Positions 26,376-37,801 of a stretch of 64,000 nucleotides of DNA are shown one piece after another. The stretch lies in contig WHVY01000006.1 of assembly GCA_022266195.1 (NCBI GenBank), positions 1,302,001 through 1,366,000 of the forward strand. Direction: 5' to 3'. The notes below the pieces were generated by a model that saw only the letters and a list, made by a program, of their open reading frames with translations, was not told where the DNA came from and searched no databases. This stretch comes from Tetranychus cinnabarinus. Lineage: Eukaryota; Arthropoda; Arachnida; Trombidiformes; Tetranychidae. The translations under genes and the position numbers were made by a program. Every line of letters begins with the position of its first letter. Position 1 is the stretch's first letter.

Positions 26376-28808
26376 TCAAAACTTGACTAGTTTATTTGAG
26401 ACACTGGATTTCGACTTCTCCGTTTTAGGTATACTTTTCATCGCAGCAAGCAAACTTTTTGATTCCATATTTTTTACAGCAATTTTTGTTGATTTTTTAT
26501 TTTTAGTGCTCTTCAAACAACTTAGACTGGAGTTTTGACTTTTTGAAACATCCAATTGTTTGGATACAGATGGAATCGAACTTCGAGATTTAACCAGTTT
26601 ACTTGATGGTTCCTTTTGAATCGTCGAGTCTTTCGTAGTTTGCATTGTAGATGATATTATTTGTGATTTAACACGCGTTACAGTTATAGCTTCAGCGAAT
26701 GCTTTCTTCTTTTTTGAATCAGAAAATTTTCTTACTTTCCTTGTTGAAACTTTTTTCGGATCTTCTGACTGTTGCTTTATAAACCTCACATAAACTATCG
26801 ATGAAATTAAGAATAAACCTGAAAATAATAAAATGACTGTCGGAAAATAATCAACTTCGGGCGCAACAATATCAACCCTATCAGTTGATAGAGCACTTAC
26901 ACTTATAGCATCAGCATACCTATCATTTTGTAGACTAACACTGATCTTGAATTTACCCGATTCAGATAAGCGCATAGAGCAATTGAAGATTAATCCGTTG
27001 TGATTTGGTTTTATGTTGGTGCAATGGTTATGTGGACCAGCTTTGATATCTAAGTACTCTTGAGTGTCATCAAGGTCTAGTGGTCTATCGAGTTCAATTG
27101 TTAGAGTTTCGGGCGATGAAGAGTTGAACATTAAAGGCGATATTCGAGCTATTTTGAAGCAGTAATCAATAGTTTGTGTAACACTTTCTTTGTCCTTTTT
27201 ACATATTGAATTGGACCAAATACAGTCCATAATCACACCATACATCAAACAATGAGTACAACTTTTGAATTCGCCACAAAAATCGATCAATTTGTAAAGT
27301 ATTATTTTATTGGTATTTTTAGTAACTTGAAAGTGCCCTAATGGTCGGTGATTAGAATACCAGTGAAGTTGCATATCGTCTATAAATTGTTCATATCCAT
27401 CGTTTTTGAAACATGACAAGTAAGTATGATTGTCTTGGAAACACCGGCGACTTTCAATGAAGCGTAAACTGTTATACATCAACCAAAACGAATTAATAGG
27501 ATATCCAAAAGAAAACGCTTCAACATTTTGAATTGAACTTTCATTATTGAAGTTTTTGTGAATTTCAATACATCGCTGTATATTACCACTTCTTTGGTGG
27601 CAAAAATGAGTTTGGTTGAGGCTATGATTGTAAGCATATTCAATTTTTGGACTATGGCTTTCTCCATAAGCAAAGATAAAATGATAAGGCCATATTTGGT
27701 CAAAATTGAGCTCAACTGAAGGTACAATATTCTCATTAGAAGAACAATTTTTATAAGTAGTTTTTTGGCAACTACGTACTTCGGATCTCAAATGGTTTCG
27801 CATCAAGCTGTAATTATTAGCACCTAAAGCACATTCTTGTCCAGTTTTGTCAAACAATGAAACAAAATGATCGATGAAATATCGAGTATGAGTCAAGTTC
27901 TTGTTGGAAGCTTCTTTTGTTATTAACAGTAATATTTTTACGGGTTTGTAAAATGGTAAACAAATAAAAATCGCTCCAGTAATTTGATTAGTTTGAAATT
28001 CTGGTCGATTATAACGAATCTCAATTGCACTAGAAATAAGTTCCCTTCCTTTGTCAAGACATAATCGTATTATTGATATCTCTTGAGTAAAACTAGCGGT
28101 CTTTTCATTCCAAATACTTCGCTTGATTAGAAGGTACAATTTATCGTCGAAATGAATATAATCAGTCATTTTCCATTCTCTGATGAACTTCCAATCATCT
28201 TTAAGCCATGGTAAGGATCGACTTACAGAAACCTTTTTATTTTCATCATCGAAATACAACAATTCAATATAATTCCACTCAGGAACTGGTTTAGTTAAAT
28301 TAGGATTGAATATTGTTGGAACATGAAGAGCTTCATTATCACCAAAAGCTATTATTGAACCACTTAATTTACCAGAATATTCCATATCTTCGATATTCTT
28401 TTGATTAATCAGCATTTGAGGTTTGTTTTTATGGACGAACATCAATCGATCTTTTCTTAGGTTAACTACTTTCCAATTAACGATTTCGGACACATTAACT
28501 ACACTTGTTGGAGTGTCAATTGTTATTATTTCACCAGCAACATAAATATCACACGATGTAAGATTCTTCGCACTTCTAAAGGAAACACTATCTGGTGCTT
28601 TGTAGTAAGTTAATCGATTTTGTTTAAATCTTTGGAACGAATATGAATATTCAATCGATAAAAAGAATTGCATGATCGTAATGAGATTTGGAATAAGCAT
28701 TATAAGCTGTTGGCTGTTAAATTGAATTAAAATAAAAGATAATAAAGTTTGAAGACAAATGGTTACATTGTTAGTAAACACATTCCAGGATTCCATAAAC
28801 TGATACAT
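26376..28808 (-). CDS. Plexin-like receptor: sema, PSI, IPT-like, TM, short tail; no GAP domain
   Basis: An intronless frame of 810 residues from ATG 28808. An alternative start at ATG 28700 would put a good signal peptide (MLIPNLITIMQFFLSI) first. Residues ~60-500 look like a divergent sema propeller, with many N-glycosylation sites and scattered cysteines. A PSI domain follows at about 506-550 (DFCGEF..C..C........C.W...C pattern), then one IPT-like beta domain (~551-645). The transmembrane helix is at ~650-678 (FPTVILLFSGLFLISSIVYV). The tail of about 130 residues is Ser/Lys-rich and basic. Canonical plexins have several more PSI/IPT units and a cytoplasmic RasGAP of about 600 residues; both are missing here. 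Such a protein could act as a decoy or co-receptor for semaphorins, but that is inference. A perfect-looking hairpin abuts the start. Confidence 0.7.
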   Translation of the reverse strand: MYQFMESWNVFTNNVTICLQTLLSFILIQFNSQQLIMLIPNLITIMQFFLSIEYSYSFQRFKQNRLTYYKAPDSVSFRSAKNLTSCDIYVAGEIITIDTPTSVVNVSEIVNWKVVNLRKDRLMFVHKNKPQMLINQKNIEDMEYSGKLSGSIIAFGDNEALHVPTIFNPNLTKPVPEWNYIELLYFDDENKKVSVSRSLPWLKDDWKFIREWKMTDYIHFDDKLYLLIKRSIWNEKTASFTQEISIIRLCLDKGRELISSAIEIRYNRPEFQTNQITGAIFICLPFYKPVKILLLITKEASNKNLTHTRYFIDHFVSLFDKTGQECALGANNYSLMRNHLRSEVRSCQKTTYKNCSSNENIVPSVELNFDQIWPYHFIFAYGESHSPKIEYAYNHSLNQTHFCHQRSGNIQRCIEIHKNFNNESSIQNVEAFSFGYPINSFWLMYNSLRFIESRRCFQDNHTYLSCFKNDGYEQFIDDMQLHWYSNHRPLGHFQVTKNTNKIILYKLIDFCGEFKSCTHCLMYGVIMDCIWSNSICKKDKESVTQTIDYCFKIARISPLMFNSSSPETLTIELDRPLDLDDTQEYLDIKAGPHNHCTNIKPNHNGLIFNCSMRLSESGKFKISVSLQNDRYADAISVSALSTDRVDIVAPEVDYFPTVILLFSGLFLISSIVYVRFIKQQSEDPKKVSTRKVRKFSDSKKKKAFAEAITVTRVKSQIISSTMQTTKDSTIQKEPSSKLVKSRSSIPSVSKQLDVSKSQNSSLSCLKSTKNKKSTKIAVKNMESKSLLAAMKSIPKTEKSKSSVSNKLVKF

Positions 28809-28862
28809 TAAAATCAAAGAGTAAAGGAAGTAAAAGAACTTCCTTCACTCTTTGATTTTAAT
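28807..28862. repeat. 25-bp-stem hairpin at the start of the plexin-like gene
   Basis: Arms 28807-28831 and 28838-28862 are reverse complements with one mismatch in 25 and a 6-base loop (AAAAGA). The inner end of the structure is in the presumed 5' UTR and the outer end overlaps the upstream ATG (28806-28808). Confidence 0.85.
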
Positions 28863-29361
28863 TCTTGTTTGGACTAATAGATTGAGCAAATAATTTCAAC
28901 AGAAACTTTTTATGCCTAAATATTGAAAATCACTTATTTATCGCTTATTTTCAGCATAAAATGAAATCAAAGAAAGATGAAATTCAAGTCAAAATGTGTC
29001 AAAGTCAGCGATTTGTTGAAGAAACCACGAACCAGCTATGAATCTGTCAATTTCATACAATAATGATTACTCATGCAATCAAAAGCAAAATCTTCTGGTG
29101 TCTAAACGCTAGCGAGATAATACAAAGTGCCAAACTGATTTTACATAACAAAACGAATCGCTATAATTAGAAGCTATTAATTAGTCTTCATAAAAATATT
29201 AATTTCAGTTTTTCAATCTAAATATTTGTTCTTCATCACCGAAGACTTAAAGAGCTGTATTCAAAATATAAGTGAAGTTCAATGTTGAGTAAATGTTGTT
29301 TTGAGATCAAAAGTCGATATCGGCTCGAAACTGTTTTTACTTCAGACCTACGTTGCCTACA

Positions 29362-29649
29362 ATGTTGCGATCTTTGAAATTGATAAGTTTTGTAGTTTCT
29401 GACTCATACATCTATAGACTATATCAGTGCTTTTATGAAAACAGCACCAACAGCATCTGCACATCTTCAATATGCAAAGCAATCGATTGTAAAGCTAACT
29501 CCAGAAAATACGGTACTGGTATGGCTCGATCTGAGATCAGCAGCTCGGCCCAGGAAAAAATTCTTCCAATGAACGATGGAAAAGTTTTTCGGGGATATGC
29601 AGCTGTCGGAAGAAATATTAATCTGTATGAAAAGATGGTTAACAAATAA
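29362..29649 (+). CDS. Unrecognised 96-residue frame with clustered cysteines
   Basis: From ATG 29362 the frame has a weakly hydrophobic start (MLRSLKLISFVVS) and then four cysteines in a Ser/Asn-rich stretch (ICTSSICKAIDCKA with one Cys before). A polar tail ends at TAA 29647. Base composition is less AT-rich than its flanks. It could be a small secreted protein, an exon or chance; I cannot place it in a family. It stands just left of copy 2 of the duplicated segment. Confidence 0.2.
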   Translation: MLRSLKLISFVVSDSYIYRLYQCFYENSTNSICTSSICKAIDCKANSRKYGTGMARSEISSSAQEKILPMNDGKVFRGYAAVGRNINLYEKMVNK

Positions 29650-29723
29650 AGCTCGCTTCTAATAAATAGATGATGCGAATCGGCATAACTACGCATAAAC
29701 GCAGAATTATACTTAAAGTGGAA

Positions 29724-31500
29724 ACAGTAGAAAAATTTCCTTAATCGAGTTCAGTTTTTTTGTGGATTTCAGACACCAAAGCTAGTCGAATTTGTTAAAA
29801 TATTAATTAACGCTGGTTAAATGGTTAAGCAAATGGCATTAATTAGTCTGAGCGTAGCGAAGACTAAGGTATTATACTCAGGCGAAAAAATGACCATTCC
29901 ACTGATGTAGACAACAAACGGATTTGTATGAAATTTTCGAATATGAAATGTTATATAAATATGCGGCTCTGCGATAAAGATTTTTCATATCACCTTACAT
30001 GGTGTCCCAAAAATAACGTTTTTCAAGTCGTAAAAATCGTTTTTTTAGACTGAAAAACTCTATGATGTACTTAGTTACACCAAATTTAGTAAGCTGATAA
30101 AAAAATATACTGAAAATTATTTAGAAAAAAATCGCGCATGCGTGATAAAAATTTTTCCAAAATGCTCATTTTCGTGATTTTTCGTGATTTTATCGCAACA
30201 TTTGATGACTGTTTTGCTAGATACGCTAAACATTACGATACGCAAGATTATAAGTTAATTCACTTATCTTCTTTATTTCAAACTCATACCTCTATGCTAA
30301 ATTTTACTACTTAATTGAGTACTAGGTGATTTTAGGGCATTCAGGCTTGTTTGCAGTTATAATTCGCGTTAGCTCAGGTTACGCCGATCCAGAGATTGTA
30401 CGCCAAAACATTCACAGCACTAATAGGATGCTAATAATGGCAATGGCCATTTGAATTGGGGTCCTGTTCTGAGTTTCACTCGATTTCATTCCCCCGTACA
30501 CACGCGACTGTCATGAAAATAGTCATTTTTGTAGAAAATTGTCTTCAGATAATAGAGAAAGATTGATTGATTATGCTAGGCCACATAGGCAAGGCCAAGT
30601 TCTGGAATAAATCATTCGGGTCACCAAATTTTAACCAAATCTGACAACATGAGCCTCGAAATTCTATTCTTTTTTCGTAGTATTTTGAATGTTCTGATAC
30701 TTAATAACCCAAAATAAAACTAACCATCGAGAAATCTGTTTTATAATTGAAAAAAAGGCGATCGAAGTTTCGACTTTTACCTCGATTTTCTTAAAAACTG
30801 TCGATTAGAAAAAATTTTAATAGCTATAATGAACTCAGTTTTAATGCCCCTGAAAATTCTCGCAGTCCCTACTCCTAATTCAAAGTTTTTATAAATACTG
30901 TTTTTCAAATTGAAATTTAACGAAAGAAAATTGAATTGAGCGGAATCATAATAAAAGAAATCGCATCGTAATTTGATGAAATTCAAAAGTTCATATAGCT
31001 TTTGCTTAATAGAATCATACAAAAATTATGTGTAGTTTTTGCTGGGTGTATGAATATTGTCTGCAATCGTTGTTAGTTTCTCAAAGGCAAACGCTCGCTC
31101 AGACTACGCCGGCTCCCGGCTGACCTAGTTAGATTACATTTTCTGCTGGTAAAGTCGAAGCCAGCTGCTTATTCGACAAGTTAAAAGAAATGATACTTGC
31201 ACAACAACGCTAAAGTAATGGGAAGGAAATAAACAGAAAACTCTATCAAACGTTATCGCGATTAATTGAGAGGTTTATTTATTGCATTACCGAAAAATGA
31301 TAATATTTGTTTTTTTTCGTGAATCAATAATATTTTATGCGATTTTTCTGACGTTAATGTTTCTGAACTCAATTTTTGTACCAAGCTAGAGGTTGAAACT
31401 AAGGACGGAAAAGTATCGACCGAATCGAAATGGAAGCAATTCGGAAACTGAAGACTTGAATTTTCATCATATCAACAGAAAGAGTTTGACTGAATGGCAA
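29724..31500. repeat. Duplicated segment, copy 2, split by an insertion
   Basis: 29724-29844 matches the first ~120 bp of copy 1 and about 31130-31500 matches the rest. Between them lies 1.28 kb absent from copy 1. Confidence 0.85.
29845..31128 (+). mobile_element. Non-autonomous Helentron/Helitron2-like insertion
   Basis: The 5' end reads AGTCTGAGCGTAGCGAAGAC. Its first 10 bases recur inverted at 31096-31105, but subterminally rather than at the very end. They are followed by a GC-rich hairpin (GCCGG-CTC-CCGGC, 31108-31120), and the element closes with CTAG at 31125-31128. The insertion point is T-T rich (AATT | element | TT). Asymmetric inverted repeats, a short 3' stem-loop and T-T insertion are the hallmarks of the Helitron2/Helentron group and its non-autonomous derivatives. 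No Rep/helicase frame is present. Because TTA also flanks both sides, a TIR transposon with a 3-bp duplication cannot be excluded. Confidence 0.6.
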
Positions 31501-34500
31501 TAACATCCATTAACCAGCATTTGCTGAGAAATATCCAGCAAACTGATTTTCACTGTTCTTGCCAAACAATTCAAACATTGAACAGTTGAACAGATTTGGG
31601 TTTGTTATTGTTGCACGTTAACATTTTAAACAGTGTCAACTGTCAACAGCTTAAATGACTGACCATAACCTTTAACCTAACCTTGTCACTAACCTTCAAT
31701 ATAATAATGTTAACAAAGTTGATTAGTTATTTCGCCAAAGACAACTTGTAATTTGTTTTTCTTAACAATATCAAATTGCTGAATTAAGGTTAAATGCAAG
31801 GTTAAATTCAAACTTTTTAAGTCAACATAGTTTTCTTGTTGAATGTTGAATGGTCATTACAAATGTCATTCAATCCAATCAATGGACAAATCAATGGACT
31901 TAAAATTCAATCTTTCCAATTTCAATGAGATTAAAGCTCTTGAAGCTGAAACAGTTTTCACTATTCACTCATGAAACATAAATTGTTCAATTTTTTACTC
32001 TATTTGCCTGTAAAGTTTATTTACTTGATTATCAGATGGTTTCATGGCTGATTAACATACAATCAAAGTTAAACTCAACTAAATTGTTTGAGATTTCAGT
32101 TTGATTTTGTTTCATTTTTCATCCTATAAGATGAAGATGAACTGTTTGCATGTGAAAAGATGAGTGTTAAATGAAGATACTTGAGATGGATTGAAAGCAA
32201 ATGGCAAAGAAGGAAAAATTTGAATTGCGATGAATTAAGATTCAGTGTAAGTTACAAGTTAAAACATGATTTGAATTTGTAAAGAAATGTGAACCTCGAA
32301 GAGGAATAAAAGGTTTGAAAAAATAAAATCAACACCAACAATAAAAATACAGTTTATCAATTGGATGATGAAGTGCAAGTAAAACCACCTTAAATAGATA
32401 CCACAAAAGGTTTTTCATGGTTCATCAAGTTAGTCAATTTGACTAGTTAACTGCAAACAGAAATCTGATGTTAATAGCTCAAGGCAATCTATTCCCTCTA
32501 TCAAGATGATCACCAACATCTTCATTGATGGTGTTTGTTGATCAACAAAAGTGGTATCATGATGATGGTAACTTTATTCAGTGTGGTTACAGTAAATCCA
32601 ATTATGAGCATCAGGGAATCAAAATAATGCTCAATATTAAACATTTACTGTGTGTTGACATAAATCTCTTTACACTCTTCATCTCTCAACCATTTTCATA
32701 TTCACTCATCACTCACTCATCATTACATTTACAATCATCCAAATTAGTCCAAACTGTTGGCCATCAATTTTTCAACCTAAAAATAGGTATATTTTAATCA
32801 AGACAAAATGCAATTCAAAAGGATCTTTAATTCAAATCAACATTCCCTTCATCTTTTCAGTTAAAAAGCTTAGAGTTTCAATTATTTTTTCAATCTCAAC
32901 CAGGCTGTTGGCTATGGTTAAGTCAACCCAAGAGAGTGACTCTTGTCCCATCAAGATTTGCTCTTGGTTGAGGGTTGAAGTGATTTAATAATCTTTAGCT
33001 GTTTTTACATTTAAAATGAATGCAACAAAATTGCTTCTATTTGAAGACAACATTTGTATTAATTTTGTTATTCTTGGATTTAAACTAACAATTGATTACA
33101 ATTGGATAATTTTGCTTATGAATATTTGAAAGAAACTATATTTGAATGTTTGTTATTTTAAAATGAAAACTGAATAAACTTTCAATCCTGCCTTTGAATC
33201 GTTTTGATGTTTGAATTTGAATCCAATTTTTTGGTATACTTTTTGTTGCTTGTTAATGAAGAAATTGTTTTCCTTTGTTGATTTTGTTTTAAACTATTGA
33301 TTGATTTGATCATTTGACAAGTACAACTGACTCGGAATCAAGCCAATATTGGCGATGTTTGATTGGCATTCAGACAAAAAAAATAAAAAACAAGAAACAT
33401 TAAAGTTAACCAAAGGAATTCAAAAAAAGGCTAATCTGTTTTGATAGAGTTGCTCTTGTAGTGAATGTTTAACACTGTTAACCTTTGACAGTTGCATTAA
33501 ATAATTTAACATCGCAAGCATGATGCTTGAAGATGATAAACAAACAAACAGAATTGAAATAAGCTAATTGATAGTGAACAAGCCAATTGAACATTTCCTA
33601 TTTTATCATGTTTAAAAAAAAGGAAAACCGTAAAAGCTGAAAAGATGCAATTGTATTACTTTGATTGATTTACTGATCAACTTGTTTAATCAAGTGGTAA
33701 ACATTTTAGTTAATATTATTAGGTTGAGCGGATTACAGTTATACAACATTGAATTGGTAATAAGGTTGTGATGATGAGGGTGATGAAGGTCTTGCCAGGC
33801 CACCGAGTAGGTCAACCCAGTAGCTCACAAAAGAGAAGCAAAAAAGCAACTCGATAAGCAGAAAATTTTCCGTTAAATTGACCGTTATTTGATTGACAGA
33901 TGATGATAAATAAACAAGAGGCTTTACAAGGATCTAGAAAAGGATGGTAAAACAAGGAATCCAGATTAAGGAGGAAGATAATTCAGTATTAACTTGTGTA
34001 GCTTCTCATCTCTTCATTACTCGTAGAGACCTCCTTAGAGATGGCTGGAGTAGGAGCAGAAGATGAAAGGTTAAACCTTTCATTTAGGCCTGACATTTAT
34101 CCCAATCTAGTAAACTTGTTAAAGTCCTGTCCAAGTTAACACTTACCCAGTTGAACAGTCCTTTTATGCGCCGATACAACACAATTTGTCTTTTGTTTCT
34201 TACTGGACAATGAATCTGCTTTTTTTGTGTCAAAAATAAGATAACAAAAAAAATATGAGATTCAATTGAGACAAAGTAACTGTTGGAAAGACACAGAAAA
34301 AGTGAAATCCCTTTGGACTATTCACTTGTCCAGTCAACTGTATTTTGACAGAATCTTCATTTTTGGACTTATTTTTTTTCTTGTGTGTCAAGAAGATTAA
34401 GTAAAATATGTATCAAAATTCAGCTATTATAACCACAGGAATGAAGATCATACTGATTAGAGTTGAAAGATTTCTCATTTCGTGTGGAAAAGGGAAAATG

Positions 34501-35416
34501 TGAAGATTTTGAGGAAAAAGCTGTTCATATTTTTATCCAAGAGAAACACTGAGAATGATTGTTATAATCAAATTATCTGGGTTAACCTTTTTTTTCCTGG
34601 TTGATACCTAATTCAATTTGATATTATATTCACTTTTTTTGCCACCAACTTATCACTCATTATTATTATCAACATCTTCAACTGTTGTTACCCTCAGGAA
34701 AACTGGTTACATGTAAGATGAGTCGAAGATGAAGAGGTTGAAAGATGAATGCAAACATCAAAGGTTCATGACATTCAGGCCTTTCATCCTATAAATCATT
34801 TGGTGCAAGAATTTTCGATTTCCATCAAGAAATCTCAAAGTTTCAAGATAACTGAAGGGATAACACAGGTCAAACCGAAATGTCTTGCCTTGGGGTCAGC
34901 CTTGTGTTACTCGGACTTTCAACTGTTTTTTTCTTCTTCTTCATTGTAATGGACATGAAAACGGTGCAACTTTGTTTCACTTAATCTGATTCAATGTTTC
35001 AATGATAATTTTTTGGAACAAAAATGAACCCAAAAAAATGAAACTTTGACTGTCAAAAGATGGATATTTCAATGTTGTTTACTCACAGTTGACATCAACT
35101 CCTTTCATCAACTCCTTGATCAACAACTCAATCTCAATCTCAACCCTGAAAACATGTTCAACTCTCTTGAGGTTGAAATTGAATTGATAACTTTATTATC
35201 ATCATTATCATATTAATTTATATATTTGTTTATTAATATAAATATACAATATAAATAATGGTTCAATTGGATAACCATTTTCATCAAAACTTAATCTCAT
35301 TTGACAAACCAACAGAAACATTGTTGCTCATTATTATGTCAACCAAACTTGATAATACAATATTGTATAAATATTGTTATTATTGTTATAGCATCTGCTC
35401 AATGTTAACATTAATT

Positions 35417-35800
35417 AGTCTGAGCGTAGCAAAGACGAGTGTATTAAGGTAAAAAAATGACTGATGAAGAGAGCAAAAGGATTTTCATGAAATTTGGAAA
35501 TATAAAAGGCCAATCAATACACAGAAGATGAAACAAATATTTTAAAAGGTATAAAGCGACACGTTAAAAGGTGTCAAAAATGGCGTTTTCACATCTCAAA
35601 AAAGTGCTTTTTCAATTCAAAAACGATTCTATCCATTTACTCATCAAATTCACGAAGATCACAAACGAGGCCAAAAATTGTCCGAATGCAGTCCTACTAG
35701 CTAAACCATGCTTGTACAATCTACCAACAGATAGACCTGAGTTAATCTCAAGACTCCACTTCAATTCACTCGATCTTCACTTCGTCTTACTCAGTCTTTG
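35417..35800 (+). mobile_element. Diverged relative of the Helentron-like element, 5' part
   Basis: Starts AGTCTGAGCGTAGCAAAGAC after CATTAATT, as the copy at 29845 does. Internal similarity continues patchily (AAAAAATGAC, GATTT.TATGAAATTT, GGTGTC..AAAATGGCGTTTT, AACGATTCTATCC) to about 35650. The 3' end with its stem-loop was not found. The 76-residue frame at 35571-35801 lies inside it. Confidence 0.5.
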
Positions 35801-36287
35801 AGGCTACCTTTTTCTGAACAATGGGTATTCCAAGAAACCAGAACTGAAGGAAACCTTCACACTAAGTCTACACAAATGGACGAGTAACAATTTCTTAGTA
35901 TTATACAATCACCTCAACTAGTTGTTGAAAAATTCAATCTTGAATTAGGCATCACTCACTATAAGGAAATAAGAGACATTTTGATATTTGCTTCAGCAAA
36001 TGCCACTCCAAACCCGAATGTAATAACTGTGTAGCTTACATGAGATCATCGAGTCTGGAACTTCCCTTTCCTTTGTCCAGCTGCCTGGCAAAACCTCATA
36101 GGATGAAGTCGAGATATGTAGAAATTTTCTGCAAGATTCTTTGATTTTACATGAAATTAACAGAATATTTCTGTGAAAATAAAATTAAGTTTGATTGTAA
36201 TAAATTATTATTTTATCGCGACTCACAGCTAAACGATCCTTCAGATTTTGTTGGCTGTCGGTTTTCCAAATGTAATAATCAAATATA

Positions 36288-36845
36288 CAGGGCTATTCAG
36301 ATACTTAGTAAGATGTTGAACGCTAATAACTGTGCAACCAGACATGCTATCGGCCTGGGAATCGAATACAATGAGTTTGAGCGACATTCATTTTTATGTT
36401 GCAAGGACAAGGTCATTCAAGGTCATTTTTCGGAAATCGCTGCTGATTATGTTAGAGGTCAATCTGAGGTCATAACGTCATTTTTGAAGGCGCAAAGTCT
36501 TACTGAGCAAGTTGTGACACTCTTACGTGAACCTTGCTTGAGTTATTGACATTTAAGTTTACAAACGTCGTTCTTAAATTTTTACTTTTTATGGGAATTC
36601 GCATTCACGTCAGTGTCACAGTTTGCTCAGTAAGACTTTGCGCCATCAAAAATGATGTTATGACCTCAGATTGACCTCTAACATAATCAGCAGCGATTTC
36701 CGAAAAATGACCTTGAATGTCCTTGTCCTTGGAACATAAAAATGAATGTCGCTCAAACTCATTGTATTCGATTCCCAGGCCGATAGCATGTCTGGTTGCA
36801 AAGTTATTAGCGTTCAACATCTTACTAAGTAGCTGAATAGCCCTG
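36288..36845. mobile_element. Foldback transposable element, ~240 bp arms, TA-flanked
   Basis: Left arm 36288-36530 and right arm 36605-36845 are about 95 percent identical reverse complements around a 74 bp spacer. Both ends read CAGGGCTATTCAG and are flanked by TA (36286-36287 and 36846-36847), a Tc1/mariner-type duplication. Each arm carries the same long open frame (residues such as SKMLNANN.ATRHAIGLGIEY). The differences between arms are mostly amino-acid-changing, so the frame need not be a functional protein. It may be a captured coding fragment. Confidence 0.75.
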
Positions 36846-37801
36846 TATGAATTAAAAAGATAAACATTGTTGAAACAAATACTCATTTGGACTTTATTTT
36901 GCTTTTTGTTTGGTTTTAAAACCATTTTTACGCTTTTTGTACATTCAATATTTACCTTTATCAATCGACAAATTGTTATACAATTGAAGCAAAAGGATAA
37001 AGTTGCATTTTGCTATTATATTTATCATTATCTTGATCATCTTCATTGATACCTTCATCGTATAATATTTCATCTCGTGTTCCGTCTTTGCTCAATCTCA
37101 CAACATTTACCGTTATCTTTTATCTTCATCATCTCTATTCATCTTCATCTCTCCTCCTTCACTCAAAACTCCTCCTTTACAAGCCTATACATTTTGTTCA
37201 AATGTAACATCAATCAAACATCAAACATTTTTGGTTAACTTATAGCATTGGTTGATCCTTCATTAGTTGATTAACTTACCCGTTGATGGTTAACATTTAT
37301 GGAAGCTTCATTTTCCTATTTGAACCAGTTTTTTGATTGATATTAATTTGAGGCTTTTGTTGTTTTAGTGAAACATTTTAATTTATTTGTTTCTTATATT
37401 GCAAGCTTGTATTGCTCTAATAAATAATTAATGGCAATTGTTTTATGATTATAATAAGAGAATGATAATTTTGATGTTTTGTGGTTTTGATTTACAGTTG
37501 TCAATAAATACAGAATTGAAAAATGCTTGGTATCAATCGGTGAACAGTTTGAACTGTTTGAAAACACCATTGATCTCACAATTATCAAGTTACCATTACT
37601 AGTTGTTTGTTGATCAAGCTCTACATTTTCTTGTCAATGATTTTACTGGTTAAAATGAAGAGGGAAAAGGTAAAGAGTTTGATATATAAATGATCTTTCA
37701 GGATAAATATTAATAGTTAACTACAGTTTCAAAGTTAAACTGATTTTGTCGTTAAATCAACTTGAAATTATATTAAGCAATACAAAGTTATTTGTTTATC
37801 T

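Larger units (their letters stand above)
28863..37801. other. Repeat-rich stretch without a recognised gene
   Basis: About 9 kb. It contains copy 2 of the duplicated segment (29724-31500) with its insertion (29845-31128), an unexplained 96-residue frame (29362-29649), AT-rich unique DNA (31500-35400), a diverged relative of the insertion (from 35417) and a foldback element (36288-36845). The remainder, to 37801, is 3' flank of the DMRT gene. Confidence 0.5.

Noticed and set aside
30777..31022. 81-residue minus-strand frame in the Helentron-like insertion
   Set aside because: No Rep, helicase or transposase motif; low complexity.
34749..34949. 66-residue plus-strand frame
   Set aside because: No family resemblance, no splice or promoter signals.
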